Shown here: positions 58,127 through 64,000 of the stretch, in pieces | Position numbering within the stretch: the stretch's first letter is position 1 | How the letters are laid out: each line of letters starts with the position of its first letter | From: Calliopum simillimum | Taxonomy: Eukaryota > Arthropoda > Insecta > Diptera > Lauxaniidae | Direction of reading: 5' to 3' | DNA length: 64,000 nucleotides | Assembly (NCBI GenBank): GCA_951812925.1 | Contig: OX638370.1 | Span: 122,526,897-122,590,896, forward strand | Position numbers and translations under genes: made by a program | The notes under the pieces: model-generated | What the model was told of the DNA's origin: nothing | The model's database searches: none | What the model saw: the letters and a program-made list of their open reading frames with translations, nothing else

Positions 58127-59318
58127 GTGGAGGATGGGGAGTTGTGCGACAGGTTTGATTTCAGGAAAAAAAAACTATGAAATTCATTTTTTTTTTGCAT
58201 CTCAGTATAAAGAATGTCTAGTACGCCTCAAAACACAACTTCTGGATAAAGGGTTCGGTTGAAATTTAAAAAAATCTAAAAGTTATGCTTGTTAGCGCAA
58301 AAGACGCGTTTTTAGGGAGTTGTGCAACACGGAGGGAGTTGTGCAACACAGCTTTAAATTAAAGAAAATTACATATTTGGATGAGTATTTGAAAATACTT
58401 TATAATAGTTTTTATAAAGTTCACTTTATTTTCGAATATAAAATTTTAGGACTAAACTTCACGTTAAACTTTACTTGAAGAGCAACTCAAAAACAACTAA
58501 CCAAATTTTAGAACTGACATGCTTATATTAAATCCATTAAAGCTTTTTGTACTGTTAATTCATAACACAGTTAGGAATGTGTTCTTTTAATAAGAAATAG
58601 AAATATAGAAAAATACGTGTAGAAAAAATGCATGTATGTTTGGATGCACTTTGCTTACATTTCACAAAGGCATGCCCCAATTAGAAATTAAGCCTAAAAA
58701 TATCTTAGAGAGAAACTTAGCTTTAGCATAATAATGGTTTTATATAAAGTGAAAATCATTTCATTTAACAGTATTCTTTATTAAATTAACTCTTTGATTG
58801 CAGCCACTAAGGCGTTGACATCACTCGCTGGTTTGCTGGTAGCACGATAGTTATGACGTGGCATGATGACTATTTACAAAAATCACAAAAAACTACGAAT
58901 AATATCAAGAAAAATACTAAATTCGGTGAAGAAAATCCATCAAATTGCACGAAACATACGAATTATTGATAAATAATGCGATATACGCATGAAAACTGTC
59001 AAATGTGGGTGGCGTTTTGTGGCGCAACTCCCCACTTTCTACATAATCAAAATGACCACCGCGTCTTCGATACATCGAATGTTTATGTGTCATTACTTCC
59101 AAGCATTGGAAGGGTATTCACAAAGGAATGTTTTGTATATATTGACAATTATGATCAGTTTCAATAAGTGACTGAAAACACCGCAAACACAAGAGGCCAA
59201 TAAAACTTTCCGACAAATTTTTCAACACACAATGAAGAGCGACGCGAAAGATATGTATTGACGCGACGAGTGCTTGTAAAAAAGTTAAATCGTAGCGAGA
59301 TAAACAATTGACGGTAGT
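58127..59318. mobile_element. Second copy of the 46442-47323 element, right end lost, with insertion
   Basis: The left end GTGGAGGATGGGGAGTTGTG and most of the interior match 46442-47323. The match stops near 59318, so the right terminal repeat is missing. Compared with the other copy, about 375 bases (58390-58765) are inserted, with AGTATT on both sides as a possible target duplication. Confidence 0.8.
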
Positions 59319-59451
59319 TGGTTTTTACTTACAAGTTTGATGTTTCCTTGAAATTTTAAGAACACCCTTTCTTTAAAATCAATAAAATCCTAACTTCAAC
59401 ACCCTGTCTCTTAAGAATAAATGTGTCGTTAAATATCAAAACTGCCTAATA

Positions 59452-62229
59452 GGGCTATTCTGGCTACAGTATTAGAGCTGTCAAACAGCTCACCACGGTC
59501 TTCACTGTTACGAAAGTTGTATCGAAGGTTTTTGGTATTCTGGTAGCATTTATAAAGCTCTTTTCCGTCTTTATGAATACGACTTTTAATACCTGCTACA
59601 TAGGAGGTCTTAGAGCGATCTTAAAGCTATTAGTTGCTTACTGTCAGGTTTTTATTATGAGAAAAGTGAAGGATTAAGAAAAATTTTAGTTTATTGCTAG
59701 TTTATAATTTTTTATCATAAAACAGCTGGGCTTAACGTTAGATTATCGACTGTTAATATTTTTTTTTTACCTAATTTGGCTTATTACGCTTTTAATTTCA
59801 AAAAAGAGTATGTAATCAAAAATGTCTGATCGGATCTACTTTCGGAGATATAACCATCGAAAGATCGGGATATAGCTTTAATAAAAACCGGTATAAGTTC
59901 GGAACCCTTGTCTGGATTTTAATAATATTGGTGTCTTATCAAAGGTATTTTAACTAACTATAAAATCGTTGTACAAAAACTTTAAATCCGAGTCAACGTT
60001 TTCGAGATATGGCGTATTTTCAGAAATTTTGACCAGTTTTTTATTTTTAAAGCACTTTTTTTCCAAAAAATGCCTTATCAAGCTTTTGTAACAAATTATG
60101 GAATCATAATCAATTTCATTCGATTTTATATGCAATTTATATCTCATTTCCTTCATTAGCACATTTTTTATAGGAAAACAAAAAAGTAAGCCAACGAAAT
60201 TTTCATGAACAACAATAACAACGGAAATTTGGAATTTTGCTGAAAACTAGGTGATGGATATATTATAGAATGATCCGTGGCCGAAGACCGTCGTGAAGCC
60301 GGTATTGGATTTTTGGGAGTTTTAAATCCTGAGCTGCGGCTGAAGCCGCCCACTTACTCCTACTCTATGCAAAATTACTGTGGAAAAAAAATCGTAATAT
60401 CTCGAAAACTACGAGCCAGATTTAGTAAATTTTGTCTTCAGTATTGTAGCTTATTAAATTACCTTTCATATGCCGTTTTTGTTAATCATACATTTTTGGA
60501 AAAATAGTGCTTTAAAAACAAAAAAACTGGTAAAAATTTTCGATAGTTCGCCATATCTCTAAAACCATGACTCGGATTTAAAACTTTCGCAAATCAGTTT
60601 TATAGCCAGTTAAAATACCTTTTATATGACACCAATATTATTATAATCCATTAAGGGATTCTGAACTTTTACTGGTTTTCATAAAAGTTATATCCCGATC
60701 TTCCGATAGCTATATCTCCGAAAGTAGATTTGACCAGAACTTTCTGTTGTTGTCGAGAACTTGCTGTTGTTGTTGCTGTAAATAATTTTGATAGCCCTAT
60801 TTGGGCAAAAAAAAATATAAAAAAAACAACAACAGTTTTTAAAGTAAAATTGTTGCCTAAGATTTGGCAGTTGTTAAATTTTTGTTTGTGTGAGTGATAA
60901 CACAGGTTTACAAAAAAACAAAATGTGATGGCGTTTTGACAAGACCATGTGTTTCCTAGGAACTTTGACGTCCTGAATCCGAATCCAGAATCCGTTTTTT
61001 TCCAGAACGTCTGAGAAAAAAGTTTCAAGGTCATATGGAGGTCAAAATGGGGTTCACGTGTCGTTTAGTGATAAATTCGCTAAAATTCTGAAACTAATTT
61101 TTTATCATTGAGTTCTTAGTCCTTAAAAAGAATATGTGATCGAAAAGGGTCTCTCGGACCTAGTTTCGGAGATGTTGCCATCGGAAGATGCGGATATATC
61201 TTCGATGAAAACCGCTATAAGTTGAGAACCCCTGGATGGATTTGAAAAATATTGGTGTCATATGAAAGGTATTTTGACAACCTATAAAAATATGATGTGC
61301 ATATTTTCAATTGGATTTATTGTTTTGGAGATATGACCTTTTTTGAAATTTTTTAATTACAACAACAAATTCATCAACACCAACAACAAAATACATTTCA
61401 TATGACACCAATATTTTTCAAATCCATTCAGTGGTTCCCAACTTAAAGCGGTTTTCATAGAAGATATATGCGGCTCTTCCGATGGCTATATCTCCGAAAC
61501 TAGGTCCGAAAGACCCTTTTCGATCACATATTCTTTTTAAGGACTAAGAATTCAATGATATAAAATTAGTTTCAGAATTTTAGCAAATTTATCACTAAAC
61601 GACACATGACCATTTTGACCTCAAATGACCTTGAAATCTTTTTTCTCAGTCGTTCTGGAAAAAAACGGACCCTGGATTCGGATACAGGACGACAAAATCC
61701 CTAGGAAACACATAGTCTGGTCAAAACGCCATGACATTTATTTTTTTTGTAAACCTGTGTAATGATAAAGGGAAAAACAAAATTATAACTATTTTGGTTT
61801 AATATTTGTTCTAATAGTTACAAAAGAAAAGAAAAGTTTGTGTAAAAACATGTAGCAACAATTTTTGCACAATATTATATGGCGGCGCTCAAGAAGAACT
61901 TATTTTGCATGTCAAAATAAAAAAATGGAACCCGGCATCTTGCCTTGCTATCTGTCAGAAGTCTAGAATCAAAACAAAGAATTTTGAAATTTTCGTAGTT
62001 TAAGAAGAAGCAGCATTTGTTATCGCTGCAACCAGAGCAATTCAACCATGTTATTTTGCACAATTTGACAAGTTCACCACTAGAGCTTTTGTGTGGTGAA
62101 TTTATGAGCTTTTTCTAAAAGATTTCTGCGCCAGAATTCCGAATGTCCTTCGGGAGTCCTTAAAAATCTTAGAAAGTAATTCTGACATGTATTCCGAAAG
62201 ACTTTCCGCTGTCTTAGCCAGAATAGCCC
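59452..62229. mobile_element. TIR element carrying two long hairpins
   Basis: GGGCTATTCTGGCTA stands at the left end and its exact reverse complement at the right, with TA outside each. Inside lie two hairpins, 59825-60745 and 60893-61769, each with arms of about 400 bases. The inner arms of the two hairpins are related to each other (ATCGGAAGATC...GATATA; ATATTGGTGTCATATGAAAG), so the hairpin was duplicated. No transposase. Confidence 0.8.
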
Positions 62230-63391
62230 TATAAGTCCCTCTCTGATATGCAAGCAATATAAAATAAATTTCATTAAATTAATTTTAATTCATTTTATTT
62301 TGTCTACATATCAGAGAGGGACACAAATTATATGTACTAGGGCTTAATACTCCCGAATTATTAATCTTGTACACCGAAACTACAATACCTGCTGCTAGAT
62401 TTGAGCGAAATCGGTACTAAGAAAATTTTCAGCTGGTACACTTGGCGTTTTTTCTTTCATAAGTAACACAAACATTTTTACGGTGTTCAATTAAAAGAGC
62501 TTTTTATCCGAACACTACTTTTTGGTATAAGTTGAAAAAGCTTAATTTTTAACATTTTTTTAAGAGTTGTCAAACTAAATGTTATTGCATAGTTTTAGGG
62601 GAAAAAATGCTAATGTAACAATGTTAACAAGCAAGATAATTATTTATTTTGTTTAATCGACTTTTATTATGCAAGGGTATGAATCCGCTTAACATTGAAG
62701 TTTGCACTCATAATAAGGTACATTCATTTAGCTTGCAAGATATAGGTGACTTAAGCTATGGTTCTATAGCTCTATCCGGATCATAAGTTGCAACTTTGTT
62801 TAACAAATTATCCATAAATCATGCAGCAATATAACTTTCCATAATAATACTTACATAACAGGCACCAATTTTGGCTAAGTCGATCCAGTTTTTAAATTGC
62901 GTTATTGACGCTTCATTTCTTTTTGACAATTACGAAGAAAGCAAATTGATAAAACTGGCTTATAAGCCTAAGCAACTCATAATAAAAATTGATCTCGACG
63001 AAGAAAGAAAAAATTTATGAAAAAAAGCAACAAAAGGGCAGATATGACCAAATTAAGTTGTGCTGTGGCCAAATTAGATTTCATTTAAGCAACAAGTACA
63101 ACAATAAAAGTTTAGCAATAACAGCTGCACTCAAAATTAAAAATCTTATGGTTTCGCGTTACAACGCCAAAAATACGAAAAATCTCATGATAATGGAAAT
63201 AAAAACTTTTGCAGTGTTTTTTTTTTTCTTTTTTTTTGTAGCGCTGCCAAGTAGCTTGGGTCAAAGAAAAATGTAAAACTGTAAAAATCTAAAGATTCAC
63301 ACAATTAAAATCAATGAAATGTAACTGATCTACACATCCAGCGTGTTGTTAGTGCTGCCAACTGTAGCTTCATTCATTCATATGCGCATGT
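62230..63391. other. Spacer, nothing identified
   Basis: 62230-62330 has a short inverted repeat around GTCCCTCTCTGATAT ... ATATCAGAGAGGGAC (62236-62321). Beyond it no gene or repeat is recognised. Confidence 0.5.
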
Positions 63392-63399
63392 GCTGTTAC

Positions 63400-63877
63400 T
63401 AGGGATGCCAATTTTTGGGCCTTTTGGCGATCCCGGGATTATAAAATTGCAATTCCGGAATCCCGGAATTTTTCGGAATTAGGTGTGATTTTTATTTTGA
63501 CATTAAAAGCACACGTTTTTGTTTGAATATAAGATTAAATATATTAAAATGTTCAACTCATATTAAACAGTCAATTGTTTTAATTTAAATTTTCATTTTT
63601 TTAATAAAAATTAACAAGAAAATATAGAAAAAACAAACATGAAAATTAAATTTACTAACAATTCATAAGCTAACACCATATTTATATCGATACATCCAAC
63701 GCAAAAGTTGGTAACTCAAGTTACCAATAGTACAATGCTTCATTCAATAGAAAATAGCAAAATATTTCATATTTTTGATAAAAAATTGCTTCCAATTAAT
63801 CCCGGGATTTGCATTGACTAATCATGGAATTTTCGGGACATAAAAAAGGTCCCGGGGTCCCGGGATTCGCATCGCTA
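63400..63877. mobile_element. hAT-like MITE
   Basis: The ends TAGGGATGCCAA and, reversed, TAGCGATGCGAA are flanked by GCTGTTAC and ACGGTTAC (6 of 8 identical), suggesting a diverged 8 bp target duplication. CCCGGGATT phrases are mirrored near both ends. 478 bases, no coding. Confidence 0.65.
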
Positions 63878-64000
63878 ACGGTTACCATTCGTTTTATGGG
63901 ATTTGCGTTATTCTTCAGTTGTGTGTATGCAGTAAATTAGGAAGACAGTGAGTCAATGAGTCAGTAAGTCAAAACAATGGTGCCGTGTTGACTTTCAACA

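Noticed and set aside
1..64000. CRISPR arrays, bacterial operons or prophage
   Set aside because: Introns, TATA/initiator promoters and insect transposons show a eukaryotic genome; no regular spacer-repeat arrays exist.

Overview
The window is insect nuclear DNA from a higher fly, AT-rich and full of repeats. The evidence is seven intron-containing cuticle-protein genes with Drosophila-style signals (TATA box plus arthropod initiator, GT/AG introns, 4-codon first exons) set among dipteran-type transposons (mariner, Tc1-like, hAT-like, RTE and jockey-type LINEs). A tephritid fruit fly is my best guess; that is inference, not shown by the sequence.

Genes. All seven supported genes encode secreted RR-1 type cuticle proteins of the CPR family (Rebers-Riddiford chitin-binding domain). 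From left to right they are: a long Gly/Arg-rich one (5591-6682, minus), a three-exon one with a 2.7 kb first intron (10361-14385, minus), and five close paralogues at 17704-18124 (minus), 22422-22885 (plus), 28337-28758 (plus), 31514-31860 (minus, C-terminally truncated) and 39007-39502 (minus). Six of the seven begin with a coding exon of only four codons ending in phase 0. The cluster arose by tandem duplication with inversions. Epidermal cells would secrete these proteins into chitinous cuticle.

Between and beyond the genes nearly all recognisable structure is mobile DNA. 1-5100 holds a TIR-bounded composite, a long repeat (second, inverted copy at 25108-26712) and a 1.4 kb near-perfect hairpin. 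Further long hairpins lie at 18998-19654, 36557-37823 and 48420-49718, with a double hairpin inside 59452-62229; most are flanked by TA. Decayed protein-coding transposons are a mariner relic (19973-20465), two RTE LINE copies (30505-31150 plus; 33979-36180 minus), a jockey/CR1-like LINE (52150-53351 plus) and a Tc1-like element (55441-56628 plus). Non-autonomous TIR elements occur throughout, including an hAT-like one with a perfect 8 bp target duplication (51152-51726).

The most striking signal is a complete type I hammerhead ribozyme at 40740-40790 inside a tRNA-derived SINE-like repeat (40630-40910). Every core nucleotide is present and all three stems are perfectly paired. A second, inverted SINE copy at 9385-9731 keeps the tRNA-like promoter region but carries a decayed ribozyme. 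From about 40 kb to the right edge I find no host gene I can support.
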